Part shown: one piece after another, positions 42,151 to 51,184 of the stretch
How the letters are laid out: every line of letters begins with the position of its first letter
Numbering within the stretch: position 1 is the stretch's first letter
NCBI GenBank assembly: GCA_003224905.1
Contig: QIAA01000054.1
Location: 1-64,000 of the forward strand
DNA: 64,000 nucleotides
Origin: Acidobacteriota bacterium
GTDB lineage: Bacteria > Acidobacteriota > Terriglobia > Terriglobales > Acidobacteriaceae
Direction of reading: 5' to 3'
Position numbers and translations under genes: made by a program
The notes under the pieces: generated by a model
What the model was told of the DNA's origin: nothing
The model's database searches: none
Seen by the model: the letters and a program-made list of their open reading frames with translations, nothing else

Positions 42151-43479
42151 TCATGTCATCTCACTGCGAAGCAAGTCCTCGATGCGCTCCCTGCGCCGGA
42201 TGAGCTTTACGGACTTGCCCTCAACCAGCAATTCCGCTGGACGCGGCCGCGAATTGTAGTTTGAAGCCAGCGCCATTCCATAGGCACCCGCGTCGAGGAT
42301 CGCCAACAGGTCACCCTCGTTCGCGATTGGCAGTTGTCGATTTCGGGCAAAGAAATCTCCGCTCTCGCAGATGGGGCCTACTACATCGACGGTCTCTGAT
42401 GACCTCTCGGTCGGCTCCCGTACCGGAACAATTTGGTGATACGCGTTGTAAAGCGAGGGGCGCAGCATGTCGTTCATGGCTGCATCCACCACCAGAAATT
42501 TCCTCTTGCCGTTCGTCTTTCGATACAGCACTCGCGTGAGCAACGCGCCCGCTGGGCCAATAATGCAGCGTCCAGGTTCGAGCAGAAGATGTACCTTGAG
42601 ACGGCGCAGGGGACGAAGCAGAACGCCGGCGTAGGCCGAAACATACTCACTCAAATTCCGCGATGAGTGGCCTTTGTAATCGATTCCTAGACCGCCGCCG
42701 GCATCTACGTATTCGATGTTGTGACCGTCGGCGAGGAGTTGATCGACTAAGTCTGCAACTCGGCCAATTGCCTGGCCGAATGGTTCAACCTCAGTTATCT
42801 GCGAGCCAATGTGTACACTCACGCCGGAGACCTGCAGGTATTTGGAGCCGGAAGCCTGCGCATACAGCTTGCGGGCCTCGCGAATTGGAATGCCGAACTT
42901 GTGTTCATGCAGGCCGGTGGAGATATAGGGGTGTGTGTCGGCAGGAACGTCGGGATTGACGCGCAGCGCGACTCTGGCCCGTTGCCGCAATCGTGCGGCA
43001 CATTCGGCAAGCATCCATAGTTCAGACTCGCTCTCTACGTTGAACAGCAGTATTCGCGCCTTGAGCGCCGCGTTCATCTCTTCCGATGTCTTGCCAACTC
43101 CGGAGAAGACAACTTTTTTGGCCGCAGGTTTCTCAACCCGCAGAACCCGTTCCAGTTCGCCGCCAGAGACAACGTCGAAGCCACAGCCCATTTTCCCCAG
43201 AAGCCGGAGAATACTCAGGTTCGAATTGGCTTTCACGGAATAGCAGATGGTGTGAGGGATGTTGCGGAACGCACGATCAAAGGCTCGTAATCGTTCACGG
43301 ACGGCACTGGCGGAATACACATAAAGTGGAGTTCCAAAGCGTTCGGCAATTCGTGATAGCGGGACTGAATCGCAATGCAGAAGCGATTGCGCTGAGCGGA
43401 GGCGGAATATCCCCGTGCTGAGTTGGCGATACGCAAAAGCAGGGGGGCGACCAGTCTGCGGCTGTACGGCACGCTTCAC
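42151..43479 (-). CDS. lysA: diaminopimelate decarboxylase
   Basis: Decarboxylates meso-diaminopimelate to lysine. The 442-residue fold-type III PLP enzyme shows the cofactor Lys in ICYSVKANSNLSIL, GCGFDVVSGGE, VSVHIGSQI, DAGGGLGIDY, EPGRCIIGPAG, and the active-site Cys in GPICESGDFFARN. The GTG start overlaps the stop of the upstream phosphatase gene (GTGA). The amino-terminal 25 residues are longer than usual, so a later start is possible. Confidence 0.94.
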   Translation of the reverse strand: MKRAVQPQTGRPPAFAYRQLSTGIFRLRSAQSLLHCDSVPLSRIAERFGTPLYVYSASAVRERLRAFDRAFRNIPHTICYSVKANSNLSILRLLGKMGCGFDVVSGGELERVLRVEKPAAKKVVFSGVGKTSEEMNAALKARILLFNVESESELWMLAECAARLRQRARVALRVNPDVPADTHPYISTGLHEHKFGIPIREARKLYAQASGSKYLQVSGVSVHIGSQITEVEPFGQAIGRVADLVDQLLADGHNIEYVDAGGGLGIDYKGHSSRNLSEYVSAYAGVLLRPLRRLKVHLLLEPGRCIIGPAGALLTRVLYRKTNGKRKFLVVDAAMNDMLRPSLYNAYHQIVPVREPTERSSETVDVVGPICESGDFFARNRQLPIANEGDLLAILDAGAYGMALASNYNSRPRPAELLVEGKSVKLIRRRERIEDLLRSEMT

Positions 43480-45242
43480 TTCACAGGTCCACGATTGCCT
43501 TGTGCCTTAATCACAACAACAGTTTGATCGTCGAACGTCTCGGCGCCGGCAGCGTGCTCGGCAACGGCGCTAAACAGTGAATCCACGATTTGTTCGGCTG
43601 AGCCATCGAAGCATTTGCCTACGATCTGCTCCACTCGCGTGCGGCCAAAGAGGTCGCCTGCCTCGTTGCGGGCATCAAGGATTCCATCGCTGAAAAAAAC
43701 GAACATATCGCCCGCTTTAACGTCAAAGGAAAACTCGTCATATTCAGCGTCGTCGAACAGGCCTAGCGGCAGGCCGGTTGCTTCGATGATTTCGCACTTG
43801 CCATCGTGCAGGTACAGGGGACGCGGCAATCCGGAGTTGGCGATCTGCAGCGTGCAGTTTTCGTCATCCCAGATGGCGTAAATCAGGGAGACGAACTGGC
43901 CATCAATCCGGCGCTCGCTGAGGGAATAATTCACGGCTCTCAGCATCTCCGCCGGACCGGGCTCAATAGGAGCGTGGGAACGCAGAATTCCACTGACCAG
44001 GGCGGCATAGATCGCAGCGGGAGCGCCCTTACCACTGACGTCACCGATGACGATCGCAAGACGGGAGAGCGAATAGCCGAGAAAGTCGTATAGGTCGCCC
44101 CCGATCGCGCGCGCGGGAGCGAACTTCGCTGCGACCTCTAGATTCGACATGCGCGGGTTCTTCTGCGGCAACAAACGAAATTGCAATTCGCGCGCCAGCG
44201 CCAAATCTCGCTCCAGACGCCGTTCTTGTCGTGCGATCTCTTCATAGAGCCGGGCGTTTTCGATCGCAATTGCGATCTGGGCAGCCAGAGTGGCGATCGT
44301 GCGCCTGTGGTCGTCGGTGAAGAAGCCGCGACGCGTGTGTTCCAGATCGAGGACTCCGATTACTTTGTCTTTGTAGACCAGGGGAACGGCCAATTCGGAC
44401 TTCGTTTCCGGATTTGAGGAAATGTAGCGCGCATCCTTACTGACGTCCGAAACCAGAACTGCTTCTTTATGCTTGGCAGCATAGCCGACGATACCGGTCC
44501 CTACCGGCACGTCGTGCTTGAGCTGAATATTCTCCTGAAACCGGAGGGAAAAGCGGTGCTGCAGTTTCTCTCCCGCAGCATCCAGTAGCAAGATGCTGAA
44601 CATCTGGTAATCGATCAGCCGGCTGAGAAGTTCGGCAATGCGCTTAAACAGCTGATCGAGATTGAGAATTGACGTCAGCTCGCGCGCAATTTCGTTGAGC
44701 AGCAGCAGGGTGCGTGCCTGGCGAGTAGTGCGCGTATGCAGGCGCGCGTTTTCGATCCCCACCGCCATTCGCGACGCAATCAGGGTGAGGAGCCGCTTGT
44801 GCTCCTCAGTGAAGTGGGCGGGCAGAGGAGACTCGATATCGATCACTCCAATGACCCGGTTTTTCAGAATCAGGGGCACAGCCAGCTCGGAGCGCACATT
44901 GGGAACAGAAGCGATGTAGCGCTGGTCAGAGGAGACATCGTCTACCAGAATTGCCTCGCCCTTCTGGGCGGCGATGCCGGTAACGCCCTCGCCCAGCTTG
45001 ATGCGCAGACGGTCGGCCACTTCACGGGGATGTCCAATTTGAAAGCGGATGCGAAGGTCTTTGGACTTCTCGTTCAGCAAAAGAATGGCAAAAATGTCGT
45101 AATCAATGACTTTGCGGACGAGCTCGGCCACGCGGCGGAGGGTCGTATCGAGATCGAGCGTGGTGTTGACGACATCGGCCACTTCCAGCAGAAGCGGTTC
45201 GACTGTCAACTGAATTTCTGATGGAACGGCAGTTGTGTCCAC
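43476..45242 (-). CDS. GAF-GAF-SpoIIE-type PP2C phosphatase
   Basis: A 588-residue cytoplasmic regulator: two GAF domains (about residues 20-165 and 185-335), a coiled linker (RQERRLERDLALARELQFRL) and a PP2C/SpoIIE phosphatase domain. Metal Asp residues are in IGGDLYDFLG, VIGDVSGKGAPAA and FFSDGILDARN. Such enzymes dephosphorylate STAS-type anti-anti-sigma proteins, for example the one encoded at 27978. The GAF domains should sense a small molecule or redox state. It precedes lysA with a four-base overlap. Confidence 0.92.
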   Translation of the reverse strand: MDTTAVPSEIQLTVEPLLLEVADVVNTTLDLDTTLRRVAELVRKVIDYDIFAILLLNEKSKDLRIRFQIGHPREVADRLRIKLGEGVTGIAAQKGEAILVDDVSSDQRYIASVPNVRSELAVPLILKNRVIGVIDIESPLPAHFTEEHKRLLTLIASRMAVGIENARLHTRTTRQARTLLLLNEIARELTSILNLDQLFKRIAELLSRLIDYQMFSILLLDAAGEKLQHRFSLRFQENIQLKHDVPVGTGIVGYAAKHKEAVLVSDVSKDARYISSNPETKSELAVPLVYKDKVIGVLDLEHTRRGFFTDDHRRTIATLAAQIAIAIENARLYEEIARQERRLERDLALARELQFRLLPQKNPRMSNLEVAAKFAPARAIGGDLYDFLGYSLSRLAIVIGDVSGKGAPAAIYAALVSGILRSHAPIEPGPAEMLRAVNYSLSERRIDGQFVSLIYAIWDDENCTLQIANSGLPRPLYLHDGKCEIIEATGLPLGLFDDAEYDEFSFDVKAGDMFVFFSDGILDARNEAGDLFGRTRVEQIVGKCFDGSAEQIVDSLFSAVAEHAAGAETFDDQTVVVIKAQGNRGPVK

Positions 45243-45339
45243 GATTTTCTAATCATATCAGCCGGTTGCGGGTTCCAGCGACGGAAGCACAGCGCCGGGA
45301 AACTGCCGCCTGTTCAAATCACAATAAAATTACACGCTT

Positions 45340-45783
45340 TTAATCTTTTCCGTAGAAATCAACAAATAAGTCCGGAGTCTCGTAGACACGCACACGGTGC
45401 AATTGGGCGGTCTTCATCTTCGGTGCGAGTCGCTGCCAGATGCTGATGGCGATGTTTTCCGTGGTGGGGATGCGGCTGGCAAATTCCGGGACTTCTTTGT
45501 TCAGGAAACGATGGTCCATGGCGTCCAGCACCTCGCGGTTCATGGTTTCCTTGAGCTGCTTTAGGTCAACCACGAAGCCGGAACGCGGATCGACCTCGCC
45601 CTTCACTGTGACTTCGAGCACGTAATTGTGCCCGTGTCCGTTGGGGTTGTTGCACTTGCCGAACAGGCGCCGGTTCTCCTCCGGAGAAAGCTCCGGATTG
45701 TGGTAGTAGTGCGAGGCGGAGAATTCAGCTTTGCGGGTGAGATAGAGCAAGCGGACGTTCTCTCCTGGAGTGAATGCTCTTTC
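45340..45783 (-). CDS. queD: 6-carboxytetrahydropterin synthase (QueD/PTPS family)
   Basis: A 147-residue enzyme converting 7,8-dihydroneopterin triphosphate to 6-carboxytetrahydropterin in queuosine synthesis. Zinc His residues are in FSASHYYHN and NGHGHNYVLEV. The catalytic Cys is in FGKCNNPNGHGH, and DHRFLN and the late YETPDLFVDFY complete the family pattern. A PTPS-type variant cannot be excluded. The start MERAFTPGENVR (45783) is preferred to an ATG 11 codons upstream, which would overlap the PIN fragment. Confidence 0.88.
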   Translation of the reverse strand, partial: ERAFTPGENVRLLYLTRKAEFSASHYYHNPELSPEENRRLFGKCNNPNGHGHNYVLEVTVKGEVDPRSGFVVDLKQLKETMNREVLDAMDHRFLNKEVPEFASRIPTTENIAISIWQRLAPKMKTAQLHRVRVYETPDLFVDFYGKD

Positions 45784-45790
45784 CATTCGG

Positions 45791-46123
45791 TTAGCTCGCC
45801 ACTGTCCAGTTGTCAAGCATGAGGTTTGGAATGCGTCCGAACTCGTGGATGTTGTTTGTAACCAGCGTCAAGCCAACACTACAAGCGTGGGCGGCGATGA
45901 ACAGATCATTCGCGCCAATCATTGTTCCACGCGTCTCCAGGTCGGCGCGGATCTTTGCGTAGTGTGCCGCCGCTTCGCCGGGGACATCTAAGACCTCCAC
46001 ATATGCGAGAAACCCCTTGAGCACCGTTTCATCCTGCTGCCGGCGCGGCGACATTTCAACCCCAAACAATAGGGCGCCGACGAGTTTGTTCTTTGACCCA
46101 AAGTCGCTAAGTAGAGCTATCAC
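45791..46123 (-). pseudogene. 5'-truncated PIN-domain (VapC-like) toxin
   Basis: The 110-codon frame matches the C-terminal three quarters of a PIN toxin: FGVEMSPRRQQDETVLKGFL, then YAKIRADLETRGTMIGANDL and AHACSVGLTLVTNNIHEF. The first strand carrying the catalytic Asp (MxxLDTN) is missing and replaced by VIALLSDFGSKNKLVGALL. A GTG at 46123 overlaps the glycosyltransferase stop (GTGA), so it may still be translated. No antitoxin gene is adjacent. A degraded toxin is the simplest reading. Confidence 0.65.
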
Positions 46124-47202
46124 GCGGACAGGTCCTTCAGTTCTTTCATCCGGAGCGGCACTTGATAGGGCGCATCTGCTTTCTTCGCCGGATCGTACGC
46201 TCGGCCCTTCCATACTACGTTGCCGTTCCAATAAGCAATTCGGGAGCGCAGCAAAAGATACGCAAATAATGGAAGGCCCAGGAGTGCAAGAGCATTGGCC
46301 CGCCAACCGAATTGTGCGCTGCGGATGCGCTTCAGAAAAATGAGCCAGAGAACCAGAGCCAATATTCCTGCAGTGACTGCCAGGACGGGTCGACTGATTG
46401 CGGAAAGCGCAACCGCAGCGCCGCTCATAATCAAGATGAATTCCGCAAACCTCGTCAGCGCAAGGCGGACTGGCGAGACAAACAATAGCGCCAGGTTTTT
46501 TGTCCAGCCTTCGCGCAGTTGCTTGAAGCCGCGATACATGTGCGTGCGCACGGCATCGGCGCCGTAACGGAAGCGCAGACAACGACAGGATGCTTTGACC
46601 GCGCGAGCCAGTGCGACGTCCTCGAGCAAGTTGTTGCTGATCGCGGCATGCCCGCCGACCGCATCGTAAGCTTCGCGCGAGATGAGTAGATACTGGCCAT
46701 TGGCTGCGGCTACCGGAGACTTCGGATTGCATACGTCACGAGGGCGGTAGGTGCTCGCCAGTTCGGCGAAGATCACCGGCATTACCGCCTTCTCCCAGAA
46801 GCCGTGAACCTCCTGCTCGGGAGAATACGAGAGCAGTGCCGTCTGATGCTGCTCGGCTTCTGCAACTGCGCGCGCCAGCGATCCCGGGTTGTGTACGGTA
46901 TCAGCGTCGGTGAACAGCAACCACTTCCCTTTTGCCGCGCGGGCGCCGGCGGTCATGGCGTTGTTTTTGCCCGTCCAGTTGGGAGGAAGGGTGCCGGCGT
47001 CTACTACCCGCACGTTGGAAAATGATTCTGCAATATGTCGCGTCTGATCAGTGGAGTTATCGTTGACGACGATGAGTTCAAAACTCACACCGTCCTGCGC
47101 CATCAGCGAACGCAGGCAACTCCCGAGTGCGGCTTCCTCATTCCGAGCCGGGACGATCACCGAAACTAAGGGCTGCCCCGATGCTTGATCTGACGCGGCC
47201 AT
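46120..47202 (-). CDS. family 2 glycosyltransferase with C-terminal membrane helices
   Basis: A 360-residue GT-A enzyme. The nucleotide-sugar motifs are SVIVPARNEEAALGSCL, VNDNSTDQT, LFTDADTVHNPGSL (DxD) and a late LLEDVALARAVKA. Three or four hydrophobic helices follow (FAEFILIMSGAAVALSAIS; LALVLWLIFL), anchoring it to the inner membrane. It resembles hopanoid-associated HpnB-type transferases, but no hopanoid genes lie nearby. It is divergent from the TlpA gene and coupled by GTGA overlap to the PIN fragment. Confidence 0.88.
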   Translation of the reverse strand: MAASDQASGQPLVSVIVPARNEEAALGSCLRSLMAQDGVSFELIVVNDNSTDQTRHIAESFSNVRVVDAGTLPPNWTGKNNAMTAGARAAKGKWLLFTDADTVHNPGSLARAVAEAEQHQTALLSYSPEQEVHGFWEKAVMPVIFAELASTYRPRDVCNPKSPVAAANGQYLLISREAYDAVGGHAAISNNLLEDVALARAVKASCRCLRFRYGADAVRTHMYRGFKQLREGWTKNLALLFVSPVRLALTRFAEFILIMSGAAVALSAISRPVLAVTAGILALVLWLIFLKRIRSAQFGWRANALALLGLPLFAYLLLRSRIAYWNGNVVWKGRAYDPAKKADAPYQVPLRMKELKDLSA

Positions 47203-47226
47203 TGCCTGATTAGGTATTATAACTTT

Positions 47227-47712
47227 GTGCGTCGTTGCTTCATTTTTCTCGGACTTCTCGTTCCGTTATTCGGATGTTATAGCGGCACTCGCCCTCCGCA
47301 CATAGGCAACGCGGCTCCCGATTTCACGATTCAGGATTCCGAGAACAAGGTGACATTAAGCGAGTTGCGGGGCAAGATTGTCGTCTTGAATTTTTGGGCG
47401 TCCTATTGTCCGCCCTGCGTGGAGGAGACGCCATCGCTGGTGTCGCTGCAGCGGCGGCTTAAGGACAAGGGTGTAACGGTTGTAGGGATTAGCTGGGACG
47501 AGGACAGCGAGGCCTATCACCAGTTCCTGAAAGAACACAACATTGATTTTCTGACCGTCCGGGATGCGGAGCAGAAGAGCAGCAGGCTCTATGGAACGCT
47601 TAAGATCCCGGAAACCTACATCATTGATCGCAAGGGTATCGTTCGGCGTAAATTCGTCAGCGCGGTCGATTGGAGCCAGCCGGAGATCCTGGATTTCTTG
47701 AACAAGCTCTGA
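47227..47712 (+). CDS. TlpA/ResA-like thioredoxin lipoprotein
   Basis: A 161-residue extracytoplasmic thiol-disulfide oxidoreductase. It has a lipobox in LLVPLFGCYSG, then the TlpA pattern APDFTIQDSENKVTLSELRG and KIVVLNFWASYCPPCVEETP with active site CPPC, and the cis-Pro in LKIPETYIID. It probably reduces cysteines of secreted proteins or apocytochromes. The GTG start at 47227 lies 24 bases from the divergent glycosyltransferase start. Confidence 0.92.
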   Translation: MRRCFIFLGLLVPLFGCYSGTRPPHIGNAAPDFTIQDSENKVTLSELRGKIVVLNFWASYCPPCVEETPSLVSLQRRLKDKGVTVVGISWDEDSEAYHQFLKEHNIDFLTVRDAEQKSSRLYGTLKIPETYIIDRKGIVRRKFVSAVDWSQPEILDFLNKL

Positions 47713-47804
47713 GCGCCTGGTGCGGCCACCATAGGTGCTGGAACCTAGAAGACGGGGTTACCGGCGACGGTGCACCGCGATCCGACGGCAGTCGACACCC
47801 ACAA

Positions 47805-47882
47805 GCCGCGAAGCGGCGGCAAATTGCAGCCCAGGGCGCAAGCCCTGGGTAAGCGAACATTGGCGTAAGCCCTGCAAGGGCG
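47805..47882 (+). repeat. REP-like palindromes, left side of the RAYT element
   Basis: Three short palindromes in a row: GCCGCGAAGCGGC (47805 on), CAGCCCAGGGCGCAAGCCCT with GGGT (47827-47850), and AGCCCTGCAAGGGCG (47868-47882). They recur in inverted order and orientation on the other side of the transposase remnant. Confidence 0.7.
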
Positions 47883-47890
47883 GAAGAAAC

Positions 47891-48328
47891 TCAATCCCAG
47901 ATATAGCGTTCATCGTAGGCGATGTCATTCCGTTTCAGAAACGCCAGAAATTCTTCCTGAAAAGAGTGCCGCTTGTGGTGTTCGTCTTGCATTGCGATGT
48001 ATCTGGCGACCGTTGCAGCGCTTGATGCGCTCACGCTGAAGGCGCCTGCCACGCGAATTCTTTGTGCCCCTTCTCACGAAGCCATTTTTGATGAATTTGC
48101 TTTGACTACACGTGCGATCGCGGCCACGGAGTGAGTGGGACGAGTGCGTATGAGCATATGGACATGATTGGAGGTGCCATTAATGATAAGAGCCGTCGCC
48201 CCCAGTTCGCGGACAATACCGCCGAGATAGGCGAAGAGGTTTGAGCGGATTTCGGGTCTGATCAGGGGTTTCCGTTGTTTGGTACTGAAGATCAGGTGAA
48301 CAAGAAGGTTGCCGCAGGTCTGTGCCAT
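47891..48328 (-). pseudogene. REP-associated tyrosine transposase (RAYT, Y1/IS200-like), two frame breaks
   Basis: The start MAQTCGNLLVHLIFSTKQRK and the HUH motif in TSNHVHMLIRTRP are intact. The frame breaks after ARVVKANSSK in a run of A (about 48090), continues as WLREKGHKEFAWQA, breaks again near 48050 where several bases are missing, and resumes as GAFSVSASSAATVARYIAMQ and EEFLAFLKRNDIAYDERYIW. The catalytic Tyr region is thus out of frame. It is flanked on both sides by REP-like palindromes, as RAYT genes usually are. Confidence 0.82.
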
Positions 48329-48336
48329 GTTTCTTT

Positions 48337-48413
48337 CGCCCTTTCCGGGCTAGTTCATTTCAGGTGGACCCAGGGCTCGCGCCCTGGGCTGTATTCTGGC
48401 GCCGCTTCGCGGC
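48337..48413 (-). repeat. REP-like palindromes, right side of the RAYT element
   Basis: CGCCCTTTCCGGGCT (48337-48351), ACCCAGGGCTCGCGCCCTGG (from 48368) and GCCGCTTCGCGGC (48401-48413). These are the inverted counterparts of 47868-47882, 47827-47850 and 47805-47817. Confidence 0.7.
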
Positions 48414-48548
48414 TGTATTACATTTGCAGTCTTATTCTGCTGCCTTAGGATGGCGGGATATGTGACGGATATCACCACGCGGATGTGACAGCGAAACAAG
48501 TAGCTGAACGAAGCCGCAGAACTTTCATCGTCAACAGACACCGCCCTC

Positions 48549-49601
48549 ATGAAAACCTGGGACGTGATCATCGTTGGAGGAGGCATTATTGGCCTCTCAC
48601 TCTCGATCGCATTGCGCAAGCGTGGAGCGCGAGTCCTGGTGGTTGAGCGCGGTGAACCTGGGCGCGAGGCTTCTTACGCCGCAGCAGGAATGCTGGCCGA
48701 CTGCACTGCGGAAACTCCTGAGGCCTTGCAGCCGCTGGCAATCGCCAGCGCGCGCATGTATCCCGAGTTTGTACATGAGCTGCAGGACGAATCGGGAATT
48801 GATGTCGATTTGCGGGAAGACGGCACTATTCTTTTTCCTCGTCCTGAGCATGTGCACGAGGGGCCCAAAAGCCTTCTGCCCGCACCGTTGAGTGAACTCG
48901 AGCCCGGCTTAGCGACTTCAAACAGAATGGCGGTTTATCTTAGAGAACGTAGTGTTGATCCGCGCGCGCTTGTGTCTGCCGCTCTGAAAGCTGCCAAACA
49001 TCGTGAGGTGGATATCGCATCGGGAACAGAGGTTTTGTCCCTGCTTATCTCGCATGGTCGCGTGGGCGGAGTGAGTACCGACAAAACCAGCTACGCGGCG
49101 CCGGTGGTCGTGAACTGCGCCGGTGCGTGGGCAGGGCAACTCGAGCTAGTGAAGATTCCCACGCGGCCGGTGAAAGGGCAGATGCTTTCGGTGGTGGGAC
49201 TGGCACACGGGCCGCGTCATGTGATCCGCGCGCCCGAGGCTTATTTGGTTCCGCGAAGCGATGGGAGGATCCTGATCGGAGCGACCGTCGAGGAGGCTGG
49301 GTTCGATAAGCGCACGGACGCGGCTACTATTCATGGCCTGCATCAGGCGGGCATACAACTTTTTCCGGCTTTGCGCGAAGGGCGGATGCTTGAGGCCTGG
49401 GCAGGATTGCGACCAGCATCACCCGATAATCTACCCATTCTCGGCGCTACGCACATTGACGGCTACTTCGTCGCCACCGGTCATTTTCGTGACGGCATTC
49501 TGCTAACGCCGATTACGGCGCACGTCATGTCGCAGCTGATCACGCGACAGCATCTCGAATATGACATTTCCGCCTTCTCGCCCGCCAGATTTGCACTCTG
49601 A
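48549..49601 (+). CDS. thiO: glycine oxidase ThiO (FAD-dependent)
   Basis: A 350-residue DAO-family flavoenzyme. It has the dinucleotide fold VIIVGGGIIGLSLSIALRKR, SYAAAGMLADC after the adenosine Glu, RPVKGQMLSV in the middle, and the C-terminal RPASPDNLPILGATHIDGYF and ATGHFRDGILLTPITA. ThiO oxidises glycine to iminoacetate for the thiazole of thiamine. No other thiamine genes are next to it, so a related amine oxidase role is possible. Confidence 0.87.
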   Translation: MKTWDVIIVGGGIIGLSLSIALRKRGARVLVVERGEPGREASYAAAGMLADCTAETPEALQPLAIASARMYPEFVHELQDESGIDVDLREDGTILFPRPEHVHEGPKSLLPAPLSELEPGLATSNRMAVYLRERSVDPRALVSAALKAAKHREVDIASGTEVLSLLISHGRVGGVSTDKTSYAAPVVVNCAGAWAGQLELVKIPTRPVKGQMLSVVGLAHGPRHVIRAPEAYLVPRSDGRILIGATVEEAGFDKRTDAATIHGLHQAGIQLFPALREGRMLEAWAGLRPASPDNLPILGATHIDGYFVATGHFRDGILLTPITAHVMSQLITRQHLEYDISAFSPARFAL

Positions 49602-49741
49602 AACTAAGGACATGCCGTAACACGAAGTCTTTTGCCAAAACTTGCTTCGTGCCGCCGGTAATCAATCAACCGCGTCACGTGTCCCATAGGCATTTCGTAT
49701 ACTGAATTGTTTTCCGGTTAATCCGGCAAGAGGTATTTCAT

Positions 49742-51115
49742 ATGGCTTCTGCTGCCGTGAGTTATGCGCGTGACAATCAGCAGCGTTTTCTAAGCGAACT
49801 GAAAGATCTGCTTCGCATTCCCAGCATCAGCACCCTGGAAGAGCACAAGTCGGACGTGCGCAAGGCGGCTGAGTTTGTCGCCAACGAATTGCGGCGCATC
49901 GGAATGGAGAATGTCGAAATTGTTCCAACCAGGGGGCACCCGCTCGTTTACGCCGATTGGCTGCACGCCCCCGGCAAACCGACGGTCCTGATGTACGCGC
50001 ATTATGACGTTCAGCCGCCCGATCCTCTGGACGAATGGGTTTCTCCTCCGTTTGAGCCGCAAGAGCGCAACAGTAATCTTTACGCGCGGGGCGCGGTGGA
50101 TGACAAGGGTCAGCTCTGGATGGAAATTAAGGCGCTTGAGGCCCTGATGCGGGCTGGCAACGGCAAGCTGCCCATCAACGTGAAAGTGCTGATCGAGGGC
50201 GAGGAGGAAGTGGGCGGCGAGTCGATTGCCGAATATGTCCGTAGAGAAAAAGCCAAGCTGAAGGCCGACTTCGCGCTCATATGCGACACGGAACTCTTCG
50301 CACCCGATCTTCCTACGCTGTGCGTCGGGCTGCGCGGGCTGGTCTACACGGAGATTGAAGCCGTGGGCGCTAAGACCGATTTGCACTCCGGCATGTACGG
50401 GGGCGCGGCGCCGAATCCGTTCTTCGCTTTGATCGAGATCATCAGCAAACTGAAAGATGCCAAGGGGCGGATTCTGATTCCGGGTTTCTACACCAGGGTG
50501 AAAGCGCCTGGCGCTCAGGAACTCAAAGCCTGGAAGAAGCTGCCCTTTGACGAAGAGCATTACCGCAAGAGCGAAGTGGGCTCAACCATGCTGACCGGCG
50601 AGCCTGGATTTTCCGTCCTGTATCGCACCTGGGCGCGTCCTACGCTGGAGGTTCACGGGATGCCGGGAGGATTCACCGCGCCGGGAGCGAAGACGGTGAT
50701 TCCTGCCAAGGCCTCGGCCAAGGTTTCCATGCGGCTTGTGCCCAATCAGGATCCCGACGATATTCTCAAACGCTACAAAGCTTACGTGAAGAAGCTCACT
50801 CCAAAAGGCATTCAGACGAATATCAAAGTTTGGAGCAAGGGTCCCGCATGCGTCGTGGGAACGAACAATAAATACATCAAGGCTGCGACGGAAGCCATGC
50901 ACGACATCTTTAGGAAAGACACCGTGTTCATCCGCTCCGGGGGATCGATTCCCATCGTCACCGATTTTCAGGATGTGCTGAAAATTCCCAGCGTGATGAT
51001 GGGTTTTGGATTACCTGATGACAACCTGCACGCGCCCAATGAAAAATTCCATATCCCGAATTTCTATCGGGGGATTGAATCGATCTGTTTGTTTTTCGAG
51101 AAGCTGGGTGGGTGA
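49742..51115 (+). CDS. M20-family dipeptidase
   Basis: A 457-residue zinc metallopeptidase of the M20 (CNDP/PepV-like) group. Zinc ligands and catalytic residues are seen in LMYAHYDVQPPDP, YARGAVDDKGQLW, LIEGEEEVGGES, LICDTELFAPD and the C-terminal DDNLHAPNEKF. The dimerisation lid domain occupies about residues 200-370 (ARPTLEVHGMPGGFTAPGAK). It is cytoplasmic and likely cleaves dipeptides. ATG 49742 has a weak AAGAGG site. Confidence 0.93.
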   Translation: MASAAVSYARDNQQRFLSELKDLLRIPSISTLEEHKSDVRKAAEFVANELRRIGMENVEIVPTRGHPLVYADWLHAPGKPTVLMYAHYDVQPPDPLDEWVSPPFEPQERNSNLYARGAVDDKGQLWMEIKALEALMRAGNGKLPINVKVLIEGEEEVGGESIAEYVRREKAKLKADFALICDTELFAPDLPTLCVGLRGLVYTEIEAVGAKTDLHSGMYGGAAPNPFFALIEIISKLKDAKGRILIPGFYTRVKAPGAQELKAWKKLPFDEEHYRKSEVGSTMLTGEPGFSVLYRTWARPTLEVHGMPGGFTAPGAKTVIPAKASAKVSMRLVPNQDPDDILKRYKAYVKKLTPKGIQTNIKVWSKGPACVVGTNNKYIKAATEAMHDIFRKDTVFIRSGGSIPIVTDFQDVLKIPSVMMGFGLPDDNLHAPNEKFHIPNFYRGIESICLFFEKLGG

Positions 51116-51163
51116 GCCGCCGCGCGTGTACGTGATGTCTGACGGAGCCAGTCGATTGTGGCT

Positions 51164-51184
51164 TTACGTATCCGGGACAATCAC
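51164..51184 (-). pseudogene. six-codon stub of a PIN (VapC/FitB-like) toxin
   Basis: GTG at 51184 overlaps the antitoxin stop (GTGA) and encodes VIVPDT before a TAA. This matches the usual PIN-toxin N-terminus (MIVPDxNxL) in both sequence and position. The rest of the toxin gene is absent; the M20 gene ends at 51115. Confidence 0.5.

Noticed and set aside
47805..48413. CRISPR-like array from the clustered palindromes
   Set aside because: The repeats are mirrored, not tandem, with no regular spacers, and they frame a RAYT gene. No cas genes were seen anywhere in the window.
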